Assembly: GCF_001458355.1 (NCBI RefSeq)
Contig: NZ_CYSA01000003.1
Coordinates: 231,754 to 295,753, forward strand
From: Thalassovita gelatinovora
GTDB lineage: Bacteria > Pseudomonadota > Alphaproteobacteria > Rhodobacterales > Rhodobacteraceae
DNA length: 64,000 bases
Direction: 5' to 3'
The first letter of the stretch is position 1. Each line of letters opens with the position of its first letter. The position numbers and the translations under genes were made by a program. Shown piece by piece: positions 11,901 to 20,994 of the stretch. The notes beneath the pieces were generated by a model. The model saw only the letters and a program-made list of their open reading frames with translations. It made no database searches and had not been told where the DNA came from.

Positions 11901-12944
11901 ATGGGCCGGGTCTATCTGGATCATAACGCCACCACGCCACTGCACCCAGAGGCACGCGATGCGATGATTGCGGCGATGGATGTCTACGGCAATCCGTCTT
12001 CAGTGCATGCCGAAGGACGGGCGTCAAAAGCGTTGATCGAGACGGCGCGTTCAAAGGTTGCGGCGGCGCTTGGCGCGGATGGGGCCGATGTGATCTTTGT
12101 GTCCAGTGCGACCGAAGGGGCGGCGTTGTTCTGTTCGGGGCGGCATTTGAGCGGGGCCTTGGTCGAACATGACGCCGTTGGGGCCTGGATCAATGCGGAT
12201 TTACCGGTTGATAAAACCGGGCGGGTACACGTTGACGATCCCGGATCGTCGGTGCTGCAATTGGCCAATTCCGAAACCGGCATCGTGCAGGATATACCCG
12301 AAGGGTTGGCGCTGAGCGACATGACACAAGCCTTTGGCAAGCTGCCGCTAAGCTTCAACTGGACCGGGGTCACCGCGGCATTGGTATCGGCGCATAAATT
12401 GGGTGGCCCCAAGGGGATAGGCGCGCTGGTGATCCGGCGCGGCACCGATATCGGGGCGCAGTTGCGGGGTGGCGGGCAGGAAATGGGCCGCCGTGCGGGC
12501 ACCGAGAACGTGATCGGCATTGCCGGGTTTGGTGCTGCGGCCGAAGCGGCGGCGCGTGATCTGGCCGCCGGTGCCTGGGCGCGGATCGAAGCTTTGCGAG
12601 ACAAGATGGAAGCGGCAATCGCGGCTCAAGCCCCGGAGACCGTTTTTACCGGTCAGTCGGTACAGCGGTTACCCAATACCAGTTGTTTTGCCACGCCCGG
12701 TTGGAAAGGCGAAACGCAGGTAATGCAGATGGATTTGTCGGGCTTTGCCATCAGCGCCGGATCGGCCTGTTCCAGCGGCAAGGTCCGCGCCAGCAAGGTG
12801 CTGACCGCGATGGGGTATGGCGATGATGTGGCGACCGGTGCGATCCGGGTGTCGCTGGGTCTGGAAACAACAGAAGATGACGTGATGCGCTTTGCCGAAA
12901 ACTGGCTGGCGAAACAAAAGAAATTCACCGCCCGCGCTGCGTGA
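11901..12944 (+). CDS. Cysteine desulfurase, NifS/IscS-like
   Basis: PLP enzyme that takes sulfur from cysteine for Fe-S cluster assembly. The 347-residue protein starts MGRVYLDHNATTPLHPEA, typical of class I desulfurases, has the PLP lysine in SAHKLGGPKG, the GGGQEMGRRAGTEN block and the persulfide cysteine in SAGSACSSGK. It is shorter than E. coli IscS (about 400). The start is the ATG at 11901; the frame is open further upstream but that stretch has no homology. It lies between iscR and sufB; sufS at the end of the operon is a second, class II desulfurase, so the operon carries two sulfur donors. Confidence 0.9.
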   Translation: MGRVYLDHNATTPLHPEARDAMIAAMDVYGNPSSVHAEGRASKALIETARSKVAAALGADGADVIFVSSATEGAALFCSGRHLSGALVEHDAVGAWINADLPVDKTGRVHVDDPGSSVLQLANSETGIVQDIPEGLALSDMTQAFGKLPLSFNWTGVTAALVSAHKLGGPKGIGALVIRRGTDIGAQLRGGGQEMGRRAGTENVIGIAGFGAAAEAAARDLAAGAWARIEALRDKMEAAIAAQAPETVFTGQSVQRLPNTSCFATPGWKGETQVMQMDLSGFAISAGSACSSGKVRASKVLTAMGYGDDVATGAIRVSLGLETTEDDVMRFAENWLAKQKKFTARAA

Positions 12945-12971
12945 GGCGAGACGCGAACAGGAGTTGAAACG

Positions 12972-14507
12972 ATGACAGTTTTGGAAAACCCGCCGGGCGG
13001 AGATCAGGTGAAAGAAGGCGTCGATCAGGAAACGGTCGATGCGGTGCGTGAAGTCGGTGGCAAATACAAATACGGTTGGGAAACCGAGATCGAAATGGAA
13101 TACGCGCCCAAGGGCGTGAATGCCGATATCGTGCGGTTGATTTCGAACAAGAACGACGAACCGTCCTGGATGACAGATTGGCGGCTGCAGGCGTTGGAAC
13201 GCTGGCAAAAAATGGAAGAACCCAAATGGGCGATGGTCAAGTACCCGGAAATCGATTTTCAGGATCAGTATTATTATGCCCGTCCGAAATCGATGGAGGA
13301 AAAACCGAAATCGCTGGACGAGGTCGATCCGAAACTGTTGGCGACCTATGAAAAGCTGGGAATCCCGCTAAAGGAACAGATGATCCTGGCCGGGATCGAA
13401 GGGGCCGAAGATGCGCCCGCAGAGGGCCGTAAGGTTGCAGTCGACGCGGTATTCGACTCCGTGTCCGTGGGCACGACGTTCCAAGCCGAGTTGAAAAAAG
13501 CCGGGGTTATTTTCTGTTCGATTTCCGAAGCAATCCGCGAACATCCCGAACTGGTGAAGAAATACCTCGGGTCGGTGGTGCCGCAATCGGACAATTTCTA
13601 TGCGACGCTGAATAGCGCGGTGTTTTCGGACGGGTCGTTCGTCTATGTGCCGCCCGGGGTTCGCTGCCCGATGGAATTGTCGACCTATTTCCGCATCAAC
13701 GCGGAAAATACCGGTCAATTCGAACGCACGCTGATCATCGCCGACAAAGGGTCTTATGTCAGCTATCTGGAAGGCTGTACCGCGCCACAGCGCGATGTGG
13801 CACAGCTGCATGCAGCCGTGGTGGAAATCATCATCGAAGAAGATGCCGAGGTAAAATATTCGACGGTGCAAAATTGGTATCCGGGCGATGAAAACGGCAA
13901 GGGCGGCATTTACAACTTCGTCACCAAACGCGCCGATTGCCGTGGCGACCGGGCCAAGGTGATGTGGACACAGGTTGAAACCGGGTCGGCGGTGACGTGG
14001 AAATACCCGTCCTGCATTCTGCGCGGTGACGACAGTCAGGGTGAATTCTATTCGATCGCCATCGCCAATAATTACCAGCAGGCCGATACCGGCACCAAGA
14101 TGGTGCATCTGGGCAAGAATACCAAGTCGCGCATCGTGTCCAAGGGCATCAGCGCGGGCCATGCCCAAAACACTTATCGCGGACTGGTATCGATGCATCC
14201 CAAGGCGAAAAATGCGCGTAATTATACCCAATGCGACAGCTTGCTGATCGGTGACAAATGCGGTGCCCACACGGTTCCTTACATCGAGGTGCGCAACAAT
14301 TCGGCCCGAGTCGAACACGAAGCGACCACCTCCAAGGTGGATGACGACCAGCTGTTTTATTGTCGCCAGCGCGGCATGGACGAAGAAGAAGCGGTCGCGC
14401 TTGTGGTCAATGGGTTCTGTAGGGACGTGTTGCAGGCGCTGCCGATGGAATTCGCCATGGAAGCGCAGCAACTGGTCGCGATTTCGCTGGAGGGATCGGT
14501 GGGCTGA
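12972..14507 (+). CDS. sufB: Fe-S cluster assembly scaffold SufB
   Basis: SufB is the scaffold component of the SufBC2D complex on which Fe-S clusters are built. The 511-residue protein has the standard family features: [13 protein letters not shown], the block around [20 protein letters not shown] with [37 protein letters not shown], the [20 protein letters not shown] segment and the ending around [16 protein letters not shown]. An AGGAG site precedes the ATG. The next suf gene (sufC) is 2 kb downstream, separated by four inserted genes. Confidence 0.97.
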   Translation: MTVLENPPGGDQVKEGVDQETVDAVREVGGKYKYGWETEIEMEYAPKGVNADIVRLISNKNDEPSWMTDWRLQALERWQKMEEPKWAMVKYPEIDFQDQYYYARPKSMEEKPKSLDEVDPKLLATYEKLGIPLKEQMILAGIEGAEDAPAEGRKVAVDAVFDSVSVGTTFQAELKKAGVIFCSISEAIREHPELVKKYLGSVVPQSDNFYATLNSAVFSDGSFVYVPPGVRCPMELSTYFRINAENTGQFERTLIIADKGSYVSYLEGCTAPQRDVAQLHAAVVEIIIEEDAEVKYSTVQNWYPGDENGKGGIYNFVTKRADCRGDRAKVMWTQVETGSAVTWKYPSCILRGDDSQGEFYSIAIANNYQQADTGTKMVHLGKNTKSRIVSKGISAGHAQNTYRGLVSMHPKAKNARNYTQCDSLLIGDKCGAHTVPYIEVRNNSARVEHEATTSKVDDDQLFYCRQRGMDEEEAVALVVNGFCRDVLQALPMEFAMEAQQLVAISLEGSVG

Positions 14508-14528
14508 GGCCCATCTTTCGGGGAACGC

Positions 14529-15401
14529 ATGGCACATCTGGCGGCGAAATTGCTGACCTATCTGGCGGAGGGGCTTGCCCCTGTCCGGCCGGTCCGCATT
14601 GCCGATGTCGGCGCCAACCCCATCGAGGCGCCGCCCTACGGGGCTCTGGCCGCGGCCGGACTGGCCGAAGTATGGGGATTTGAACCCAATGACGCCGCCC
14701 GCGCAAAGCTGGAAGCGTCAAAGCCCGATTGGCTACATGTGCTGGGTCAGGCGGTCGGGCGGCCGGGCAGGGCGGTTTTCAACGCCTATCCTGCTTCGGA
14801 AATGTCGTCGATATTCAAACTGTCGCGGCAAAGCATCGGCTATCTGGGTCATTTTCGCCGTCATCTGGGCACTGAAACCGAAGTGCCGGTCGATCTTGTG
14901 GGGCTGGACCAGCTGGACGATATGCCGCCATTGGATCTGCTGAAAGTCGATGCGCAGGGGGCCGAAGTGCAGGTGCTGCAATCTGGACGGGGCAAGCTGT
15001 CAAAAGCCGTCGCGGTGATCGCCGAAATGCGGTTTTATCGCCTCTATGACGGCGAACCGGATTTGCACGAACTCGATGCAGAACTGCGCCAACAGGGTTT
15101 TGTTTTGCATAAATTCATCCATCAGAAATCGCGGATGCTGCATAATTCACAAAGCGAACGGCTCAACCGTCGCGCCATCGGCAGTCAATTGATCGACGGC
15201 GATGCGGTTTATATTCGTTCGTTGGAGGATCGCATGCAATGGAGCGACGAACAGATCGCGCATCTTGCGTTTCTGGCAGCGGGTGTTTTCGAGAGTCATG
15301 ACCTTGCTTTGCTATGTCTCGACGAATTGAGCGACCGTAACGCAGTCGCGCCGCTGGCGGCGGGCTATGTCAATCATTTGCCAAAGGAGCTGCGCGCATG
15401 A
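14529..15401 (+). CDS. FkbM-family methyltransferase-like protein
   Basis: A 290-residue protein with a Rossmann-type methyltransferase fold: motif I region RIADVGANP, acidic loop EVWGFEPND, and the FkbM signature LLKVDAQGAEVQVLQSG (near residue 138) followed by VIAEMRFY. FkbM proteins methylate O atoms in sugars or natural products; the substrate here is unknown. It lies between sufB and sufC, 21 bases after sufB, and its stop overlaps the next small gene (ATGA), so it is part of the suf transcript. A role in Fe-S assembly is not established. Confidence 0.75.
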   Translation: MAHLAAKLLTYLAEGLAPVRPVRIADVGANPIEAPPYGALAAAGLAEVWGFEPNDAARAKLEASKPDWLHVLGQAVGRPGRAVFNAYPASEMSSIFKLSRQSIGYLGHFRRHLGTETEVPVDLVGLDQLDDMPPLDLLKVDAQGAEVQVLQSGRGKLSKAVAVIAEMRFYRLYDGEPDLHELDAELRQQGFVLHKFIHQKSRMLHNSQSERLNRRAIGSQLIDGDAVYIRSLEDRMQWSDEQIAHLAFLAAGVFESHDLALLCLDELSDRNAVAPLAAGYVNHLPKELRA

Positions 15402-15604
15402 GCCTGGCCTTATTCAAATTCCTTGTCGTGAAATCTGCGGGTGTTGGCCTGGGCATCTTTATTGGTGCGCTGCTCGGGCTGAGCGTACGTAAATCCCGTG
15501 GCAACAAGGAAGGGTTGTTGGCCGGGTCGGTTGTCGCGACCTCTGCTGCGGCTGGACTTGCCGCGATGGCCGTTTTCATGCTGATCACCTATTTGGGGCT
15601 TTAA
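15398..15604 (+). CDS. Small two-helix membrane protein
   Basis: A 68-residue protein with two hydrophobic segments (about residues 9-29 and 41-66) joined by a short basic loop ([11 protein letters not shown]), predicted to be a hairpin in the inner membrane with a cytoplasmic positive loop. The start overlaps the preceding stop (ATGA at 15398). I recognise no family. Its place inside the suf operon suggests co-expression only. Confidence 0.6.
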   Translation: MSLALFKFLVVKSAGVGLGIFIGALLGLSVRKSRGNKEGLLAGSVVATSAAAGLAAMAVFMLITYLGL

Positions 15605-15608
15605 TATC

Positions 15609-15923
15609 ATGATCGTCACCACCACCAATTCCATCGATGGCCGTAAAATCACCGACTACAAAGGCATCGTCGTCGGCGAAGCCATCATGGGGGCCAATGT
15701 CGTGCGCGATATGTTCGCCGGGATCACCGACATCATTGGCGGCCGATCGGGTGCCTATGAAAGCAAATTGCAGGATGGCCGCGACACCGCCTTGCGGGAA
15801 ATGGAACAGCGAGCTGCAGCACTTGGCGCCAATGCCATCGTGGGGGTAGATCTGGATTACGAAGTGGTCGGCCAATCGATGCTGATGGTTTCCGCCTCTG
15901 GCACCGCGGTGGTGGTGGCGTAA
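15609..15923 (+). CDS. YbjQ/UPF0145 family protein
   Basis: A 104-residue cytosolic protein with the clear UPF0145 pattern: [23 protein letters not shown], then [42 protein letters not shown] and the ending [10 protein letters not shown]. The family forms homopentamers and is sometimes labelled a heavy-metal-binding domain; its function is unknown. It begins 4 bases after the small membrane protein and ends 2 bases before the next gene. Confidence 0.88.
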   Translation: MIVTTTNSIDGRKITDYKGIVVGEAIMGANVVRDMFAGITDIIGGRSGAYESKLQDGRDTALREMEQRAAALGANAIVGVDLDYEVVGQSMLMVSASGTAVVVA

Positions 15924-15925
15924 AC

Positions 15926-16525
15926 GTGGATAAAACGCCCGATATCCCAAGCCGCCCCGAGCTGACCCTGCCCGAAGCAGAGGCGATTGCGTTGAGCAAG
16001 GCTTATGCGCAGGCGGATACCATTCTGGAATATGGCAGCGGCGGATCGACGGTTATCGCAGCGGAGCTGGGCAAAACCGTCTGGTCGGTGGAAAGCGATG
16101 CCGATTGGGCGCAGATGATGCGCGATTATTTCGCCGCCCACCCGCCGATGGGGGACGTGCATATCGTACATTCAGATATCGGTCCGACCAAGGAATGGGG
16201 TCATCCGGTCGATGACAGCGAATGGAAGAAATTCCCCCGCTACCCATTGCAGATCTGGGACAATCCGGGGTTTGAACATCCCGACGTCGTGTTGGTCGAT
16301 GGCCGTTTCAGGGTTGGTTGCGCTTTGGCAACAGCGTTTCGCATCACCCGCCCGGTGACGCTTTATTTCGATGATTACAAACGCCGCGAAAGGTTCCACG
16401 TCGTCGAAGAATTCTTGGGCCAACCCGAAGACATGATCGGTCGGATGGCCCGTTTCGAAATCACACCCACCCCCGTGCCGCGCAAGAAGCTGCTCAAGGT
16501 GGTTCAACTCATGCTGCGGCCCTGA
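15926..16525 (+). CDS. Class I SAM methyltransferase-like protein
   Basis: A 199-residue protein starting at a GTG two bases after the YbjQ stop. A degenerate SAM-binding motif is visible as TILEYGSGGSTVIAAELG followed by VWSVESDADWA; later come PDVVLVDGRFRVGCALAT and TLYFDDYKRRERF. I recall similar genes in the suf operons of other Rhodobacteraceae. Its fold is probably methyltransferase-like, but catalytic activity is unproven. The next gene is sufC, 32 bases downstream with a GGAAAAGGAACG ribosome site. Confidence 0.65.
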   Translation: MDKTPDIPSRPELTLPEAEAIALSKAYAQADTILEYGSGGSTVIAAELGKTVWSVESDADWAQMMRDYFAAHPPMGDVHIVHSDIGPTKEWGHPVDDSEWKKFPRYPLQIWDNPGFEHPDVVLVDGRFRVGCALATAFRITRPVTLYFDDYKRRERFHVVEEFLGQPEDMIGRMARFEITPTPVPRKKLLKVVQLMLRP

Positions 16526-16557
16526 TAGGGCGGACGAACAGGAAAAGGAACGACACC

Positions 16558-17313
16558 ATGCTGGAAATCAAGAACCTGCAGGTCAAATTGGAAGATGAGG
16601 ACAAGCAGATCCTCAAAGGTCTGGATCTGACCGTGGAGACCGGCAAGGTCCATGCGATCATGGGGCCGAACGGATCGGGAAAATCCACCCTGTCTTATGT
16701 TTTGTCAGGCAAGGGCGGCTATGAAGTCACCGGCGGTGAAGCATTGCTGGACGGTAAAGACATTTTGGAGATGGAACCCGAAGAACGCGCCGCCGAAGGC
16801 TTGTTCTTGGCGTTTCAGTACCCGGTGGAAATCCCCGGCGTCGGCAACATGACCTTCTTGCGCACCGCCGTGAACGCACAGCGCAAGGCGCGTGGTGAAG
16901 AAGAAATGTCGTCTACCGAGTTCCTGAAAGTGATCCGGGCCAAGGCCAAGACGCTGAAAATCGATGCCGACATGTTGAAGCGCCCGGTCAATGTCGGTTT
17001 TTCCGGTGGCGAGAAGAAGCGCAACGAAATCCTGCAAATGGCGATGCTGGAACCGAAAATGTGCATCTTGGACGAAACCGATTCCGGGCTTGACGTCGAT
17101 GCGATGAAACTGGTTGCCGAAGGCGTCAACGCGTTGCGCAGCGAAGGCCGCTCGTTCCTGGTCATCACCCATTACCAGCGTCTGCTGGATCACATCAAAC
17201 CCGATGTGGTGCATATCATGGCCGATGGCAAGATCGTCAAAACCGGTGGCCCCGAGTTGGCATTGGAAGTCGAACAGAACGGCTATGCCGACATCCTGGC
17301 GGAGGTGGCGTAA
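16558..17313 (+). CDS. sufC: Fe-S assembly ATPase SufC
   Basis: The ABC-type ATPase that drives the SufBC2D scaffold. The 251-residue protein has Walker A MGPNGSGKSTLS, Q-loop FLAFQYPVEIPG, signature GFSGGEKKRNEILQMA, Walker B CILDETDSGLDVD and the switch histidine in VITHYQRLL, all typical of SufC (note DETDSG in place of the common DEP). It ends by a one-base overlap with sufD (TAATG), implying translational coupling. Confidence 0.97.
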   Translation: MLEIKNLQVKLEDEDKQILKGLDLTVETGKVHAIMGPNGSGKSTLSYVLSGKGGYEVTGGEALLDGKDILEMEPEERAAEGLFLAFQYPVEIPGVGNMTFLRTAVNAQRKARGEEEMSSTEFLKVIRAKAKTLKIDADMLKRPVNVGFSGGEKKRNEILQMAMLEPKMCILDETDSGLDVDAMKLVAEGVNALRSEGRSFLVITHYQRLLDHIKPDVVHIMADGKIVKTGGPELALEVEQNGYADILAEVA

Positions 17314-18596
17314 TGGCGCTAACGCAAACCAAGCTGGACGCGACCGAGGCGCGGATTTCAGGGCTCAGCCTGCCCAAGGGGCCCGGCTGGTTGACCGAGG
17401 CGCGCGAGGCTGCGCTGGTGCGTCTGCGCGCGATGGGCCTGCCCGGACGGCGTGACGAATACTGGAAATACACCCGTCCCGACACGCTGGTGGCCCCCGA
17501 GGCGACCCCGGCGGCGCTGTTCGAAACCGAAGAAACCTGCGTCTTCGGCGAAGTCGACCGGTTGCAGATCGTTTTCGTCGATGGCGTCTTCGATGCCGTG
17601 GCCAGCGATGAGCTGACCGGCGAAGGCATCGAGATCACGCGCCTTGCCGATGTGAACGCCGATATCCACTGGGCGCAGGGCCTTTACGGCGCGCTGGAAA
17701 TCAACGGCCAGAAACCGGTGGAACGCCCGCTGGCGGCGCTGAACTCCGCCTTTGCGACCGATGGCGTGCTGATCCGGGTAACCGGGAAGGTAACGAAACC
17801 GGTCAACCTGACCTATTTCCACCGGTCGGAAACCTCGGACGAAATCCTGCATCACGTGGTGAAGCTGGAAGAGGGCGCCGAAATGACCTTGTTGGAAAAT
17901 GGCCCCGCTGCGGCGCGTTTGAACAAGGTGTTGGAAGTCGATGTCGCCGACAGGGCACGTTTTCACCATATCCGCACCCAAGGCCGCGACCACGAACGTC
18001 GTGCCGCGACCCATATCTTTGCCCGTCTGGGCCGCGAAAGCCTGTTCAAATCCTTCACCATGACCGCCAATGGCGTGATGACACGCAACGAATGCGTGAT
18101 CGAATTGACCGGCGATGACGCAGTGGCGCATGTGGCCGGGGTCTGTATGGGCGACGGTGATTTTCACCATGATGACACCGTGTTCATCACCCATGACGCG
18201 GTGAATTGCGAAAGCCGTCAGGTGTTCAAGAAGGTGCTGCGCAATGGTGCGACCGGCGTGTTCCAAGGCAAGATTCTTGTCAAGGAAGGTGCGCAGAAAA
18301 CCGACGGTTACCAGATCAGCCAATCGCTGCTGTTGGACGAAGACAGTCAGTTTCTGGCCAAGCCGGAGCTGGAAATCTATGCCGATGATGTCGCTTGTTC
18401 GCACGGATCGACCAGTGGTGCGATCGACGAAACCGCGCTGTTTTACCTGCGGTCCCGCGGTGTGCCCGAAAACGAGGCCACCGATCTTCTGGTGCTGGCC
18501 TTTCTGGTCGAAGCGGTCGAGGAAATCGAAAACGAAGGTCTGCGTGAAGAAATTGCCAGTCGGCTGCATGGCTGGCTGGAACGACGGCGCGGCTGA
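17313..18596 (+). CDS. sufD: Fe-S cluster assembly protein SufD
   Basis: Partner of SufB and SufC in cluster assembly and iron handling. The 427-residue protein has the SufD-type N-terminal helical part (GLPGRRDEYWKYTRPD) and the beta-helix core with FVDGVFD, GDDAVAHVAGVC and the conserved C-terminal block containing QISQSLLLDEDSQF and CSHGSTSGAIDE. Its start overlaps the sufC stop by one base and its own stop shares one base with the next start (TGATG). Confidence 0.95.
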   Translation: MALTQTKLDATEARISGLSLPKGPGWLTEAREAALVRLRAMGLPGRRDEYWKYTRPDTLVAPEATPAALFETEETCVFGEVDRLQIVFVDGVFDAVASDELTGEGIEITRLADVNADIHWAQGLYGALEINGQKPVERPLAALNSAFATDGVLIRVTGKVTKPVNLTYFHRSETSDEILHHVVKLEEGAEMTLLENGPAAARLNKVLEVDVADRARFHHIRTQGRDHERRAATHIFARLGRESLFKSFTMTANGVMTRNECVIELTGDDAVAHVAGVCMGDGDFHHDDTVFITHDAVNCESRQVFKKVLRNGATGVFQGKILVKEGAQKTDGYQISQSLLLDEDSQFLAKPELEIYADDVACSHGSTSGAIDETALFYLRSRGVPENEATDLLVLAFLVEAVEEIENEGLREEIASRLHGWLERRRG

Positions 18597-19093
18597 TGTC
18601 GGTGACCCGCGATATCGTCGCAACCTATCAAGGCCCGGGCCGCGTCATGGCCCGGATGGTTGCGCGTGGCCAACGCGAGGACCGGGCGCTGATCATCCTG
18701 ATGGTCGGGTGCTTTCTGGTGTTCATTGCGCAATGGCCGCGATTGGCGCGGCAGGCCTATGTGACGGGGCAGGAACTGGACATGCTGTTGGGCGGAACGC
18801 TCATGGCGTGGCTGTTCATCATGCCGCTGCTACTTTACCTGATGGCCTTTGTCGTCCATCTGGGGGCGCGAACGCTTGGCGGCAAGGGCAGCAGCTATGG
18901 GGCCCGGCTGTCCTTGTTTTGGGCGCTTTTGGCGTCTTCCCCGGTGTTGCTTTTGCATGGGCTGGTGGCCGGTTTCATCGGCGATGGACCGGTTATGGAA
19001 GGTGTCGGCCTTCTATGGCTCATGCTGTTTGCCTGGTTCTGGATCGCCGGACTGGTGCGTATTGAATGGGGAGAGCAGAGTGACCCTGCCTGA
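18596..19093 (+). CDS. Yip1-like membrane protein, first of a pair
   Basis: A 165-residue integral membrane protein with about four hydrophobic segments (roughly residues 33-50, 67-95, 103-127, 135-157). The N-terminus (VTRDIVATYQGPGRVMARMV) and helix pattern resemble Yip1-domain proteins found beside suf genes in Rhodobacteraceae. Function unknown. It begins at the last base of the sufD stop and its end overlaps the next gene by 14 bases, so it is tightly coupled to both. Confidence 0.65.
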   Translation: MSVTRDIVATYQGPGRVMARMVARGQREDRALIILMVGCFLVFIAQWPRLARQAYVTGQELDMLLGGTLMAWLFIMPLLLYLMAFVVHLGARTLGGKGSSYGARLSLFWALLASSPVLLLHGLVAGFIGDGPVMEGVGLLWLMLFAWFWIAGLVRIEWGEQSDPA

Positions 19094-19661
19094 TCTGAAA
19101 CAACTGGCGCTGGAAACGCTGCGCAACCCGCGGAATGCGGCGCGGCAGATCCTCGACATGCGGCTGGACAGCACGATCCTGTGGACGGCCATGGCGTTGA
19201 TCGTGGTGTTGAACGCGATCTTGAACGGGATGACCGTACCGTTATTGCCATTACCGGAAACAATGCCAACGATCTTTGCCTCGCCATGGCTGTTCGCGGT
19301 TATTCTGGGCGGCGGGATCGTGATCAGCACCTTTCTGCTGACCTGGGTCGGGCGGATGCTGGGAGGACGGGCAGATCTGGTCGATATCCTGGCGCTGATC
19401 GTGTGGTTACAGGCCCTGCGTCTGGTCATGCAGGCGTTTGTTTTCGCGCTCTTTTTCTTCTCAACGCTGCTCAGCGACCTGGTGGCGCTGGCTGCCGGGC
19501 TGTATGGCCTGTGGATCACCATCGCCTTTCTGGACGAAGCGCAAGGCTTTGGGTCCATTTTCAAGGCAATTCTGGTTCTGGTGCTCACGATGCTGGGTCT
19601 GGCCTTTGGCTTGTCTTTCTTTCTGCTCCTGATCGGGGCCTCATCCGCAGGATTGACCTGA
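19080..19661 (+). CDS. Yip1-domain membrane protein, second of a pair
   Basis: A 193-residue protein when started at the GTG at 19080 (protein: TLPDLKQLALETLRNPRNAA after the start). Five hydrophobic segments follow. The pattern of an amphipathic N-terminus (QILDMRLD) then five helices is that of the Yip1 family, which in bacteria has no known role. The open frame extends to 18849 but that part duplicates another gene's coding sequence in a different frame, so I reject it. sufS begins three bases after the stop. Confidence 0.7.
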   Translation: MTLPDLKQLALETLRNPRNAARQILDMRLDSTILWTAMALIVVLNAILNGMTVPLLPLPETMPTIFASPWLFAVILGGGIVISTFLLTWVGRMLGGRADLVDILALIVWLQALRLVMQAFVFALFFFSTLLSDLVALAAGLYGLWITIAFLDEAQGFGSIFKAILVLVLTMLGLAFGLSFFLLLIGASSAGLT

Positions 19662-19663
19662 CC

Positions 19664-20884
19664 ATGTATGACGTCGAAAAAATTCGTTCCGATTTCCCGA
19701 TCCTGTCACGTCAAGTGAACGGCAAGCCGTTGACTTATCTTGACAACGGGGCTTCGGCGCAGAAACCGCAAGTGGTGATCGACGCGATCACACAAGCCTA
19801 TTCACACGAATATGCCAACGTGCATCGCGGTCTGCATTTCCTGTCTAACCTTGCGACTGAAAAATACGAAGCTGTGCGCGGCATCATCGCGCGTTTTCTG
19901 GGCGCGCCGGATGAAGATGATATCATTCTGAATTCCGGCACCACCGAAGGCATCAACATGGTCGCCTATGGCTGGGCGATGCCCCGGATGCAGCCGGGCG
20001 ATGAAATCATCCTGTCGGTGATGGAACATCACGCCAATATCGTGCCTTGGCATTTTTTGCGCGAACGGCAAGGCGTGGTGCTGAAATGGGTCGATGTGGA
20101 CGCCGCCGGCGCTTTGGATCCGCAACAGGTGATCGACGCGATCACGCCTAGGACCAAGCTGATCGCGATCACCCAGTGTTCCAACGTTCTTGGCACCGTG
20201 GTCGACGTGAAAACCATTTGCGCCGCAGCGCATGACAAGGGCGTGCCCGTGTTGGTCGACGGATCGCAAGGCGCTGTTCATATGCCGGTGAACGTGACCG
20301 ACATAGGATGTGATTTCTACGCCATCACCGGACACAAACTATACGGGCCATCCGGGTCCGGTGCGATCTATGTCGCCAAGGACCGGATGGCAGAAATGCG
20401 CCCCTTCATGGGCGGCGGCGACATGATCAAGGAAGTTTCGAAAGATGCGGTCGTCTATAACGATCCACCGATGAAATTCGAAGCCGGCACGCCGGGGATC
20501 GTGCAGATCATCGGTTTGGGCGTGGCGTTGGACTACATGATGACGCTGGGGATGGAAAACATCGCCGCGCACGAAGCCGAACTGGCCGCCTATGCCCGTG
20601 AAAGGCTGACCGGGATCAACTGGCTGACGGTACAGGGTATGGCCGCGCACAAAGCAGCGATCTTTTCTTTCACCATGCAGGGCGCGGCCCACGCGCATGA
20701 CATTTCGACCATTCTTGACAAAAAGGGCGTGGCGGTACGCGCCGGGCATCATTGCGCCGGGCCGCTGATGGATCACTTGGGCGTGTCCGCCACCTGCCGG
20801 GCGTCGTTCGGACTCTATAATACCAAGGCCGAGGTCGACACATTGATCGAGGCGCTGGAATTGGCGCATGACCTCTTTGCCTGA
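19664..20884 (+). CDS. sufS: Cysteine desulfurase SufS (class II)
   Basis: SufS transfers sulfur from cysteine through a persulfide, normally to SufE or SufU, for the SufBCD scaffold. The 406-residue protein begins MYDVEKIRSDFPILSRQV, with LDNGASAQKPQVVIDAI, PLP lysine in ITGHKLYGPSGSG and the active cysteine in RAGHHCAGPLMDHLGV. The start is the ATG at 19664; the open frame upstream overlaps the Yip1 gene. No sufE, sufA or sufT homologue follows; the operon seems to end here. Confidence 0.96.
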   Translation: MYDVEKIRSDFPILSRQVNGKPLTYLDNGASAQKPQVVIDAITQAYSHEYANVHRGLHFLSNLATEKYEAVRGIIARFLGAPDEDDIILNSGTTEGINMVAYGWAMPRMQPGDEIILSVMEHHANIVPWHFLRERQGVVLKWVDVDAAGALDPQQVIDAITPRTKLIAITQCSNVLGTVVDVKTICAAAHDKGVPVLVDGSQGAVHMPVNVTDIGCDFYAITGHKLYGPSGSGAIYVAKDRMAEMRPFMGGGDMIKEVSKDAVVYNDPPMKFEAGTPGIVQIIGLGVALDYMMTLGMENIAAHEAELAAYARERLTGINWLTVQGMAAHKAAIFSFTMQGAAHAHDISTILDKKGVAVRAGHHCAGPLMDHLGVSATCRASFGLYNTKAEVDTLIEALELAHDLFA

Positions 20885-20914
20885 TCAATCCTTGGGCACG
20901 TAAATATTCTAATT

Positions 20915-20974
20915 GCGACATCCTGATGTCGCGAATGGTCTTTTCCAGTCTTAGTCGTTAGGGTCCCCCTAACG
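20915..20974 (+). repeat. Two perfect dyads before the 20995 methyltransferase gene
   Basis: Dyad 1 is GCGACATC-CT-GATGTCGC (20915-20932). Dyad 2 is CGTTAGGG-TCC-CCCTAACG (20956-20974). Their centres are about 41 bases apart, close to four helical turns, and their sequences are unrelated. Dyad 1 is followed 8 bases later by TTTT and could be a weak terminator of the suf operon; dyad 2 lies 20 bases before the next start codon and overlaps where a promoter or leader would be. Either may be an operator. Confidence 0.5.
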
Positions 20975-20994
20975 CAACAGACTGGGGAAGCCAT

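Noticed and set aside
13368..14537. 389-codon open frame on the minus strand opposite sufB
   Set aside because: Mirror frame of a well-conserved gene; His/Arg-rich, no ribosome site, no family resemblance.
17358..18623. 421-codon open frame on the minus strand opposite sufD
   Set aside because: Antisense shadow with biased composition; sufD on the other strand has full family motifs and coupled starts.
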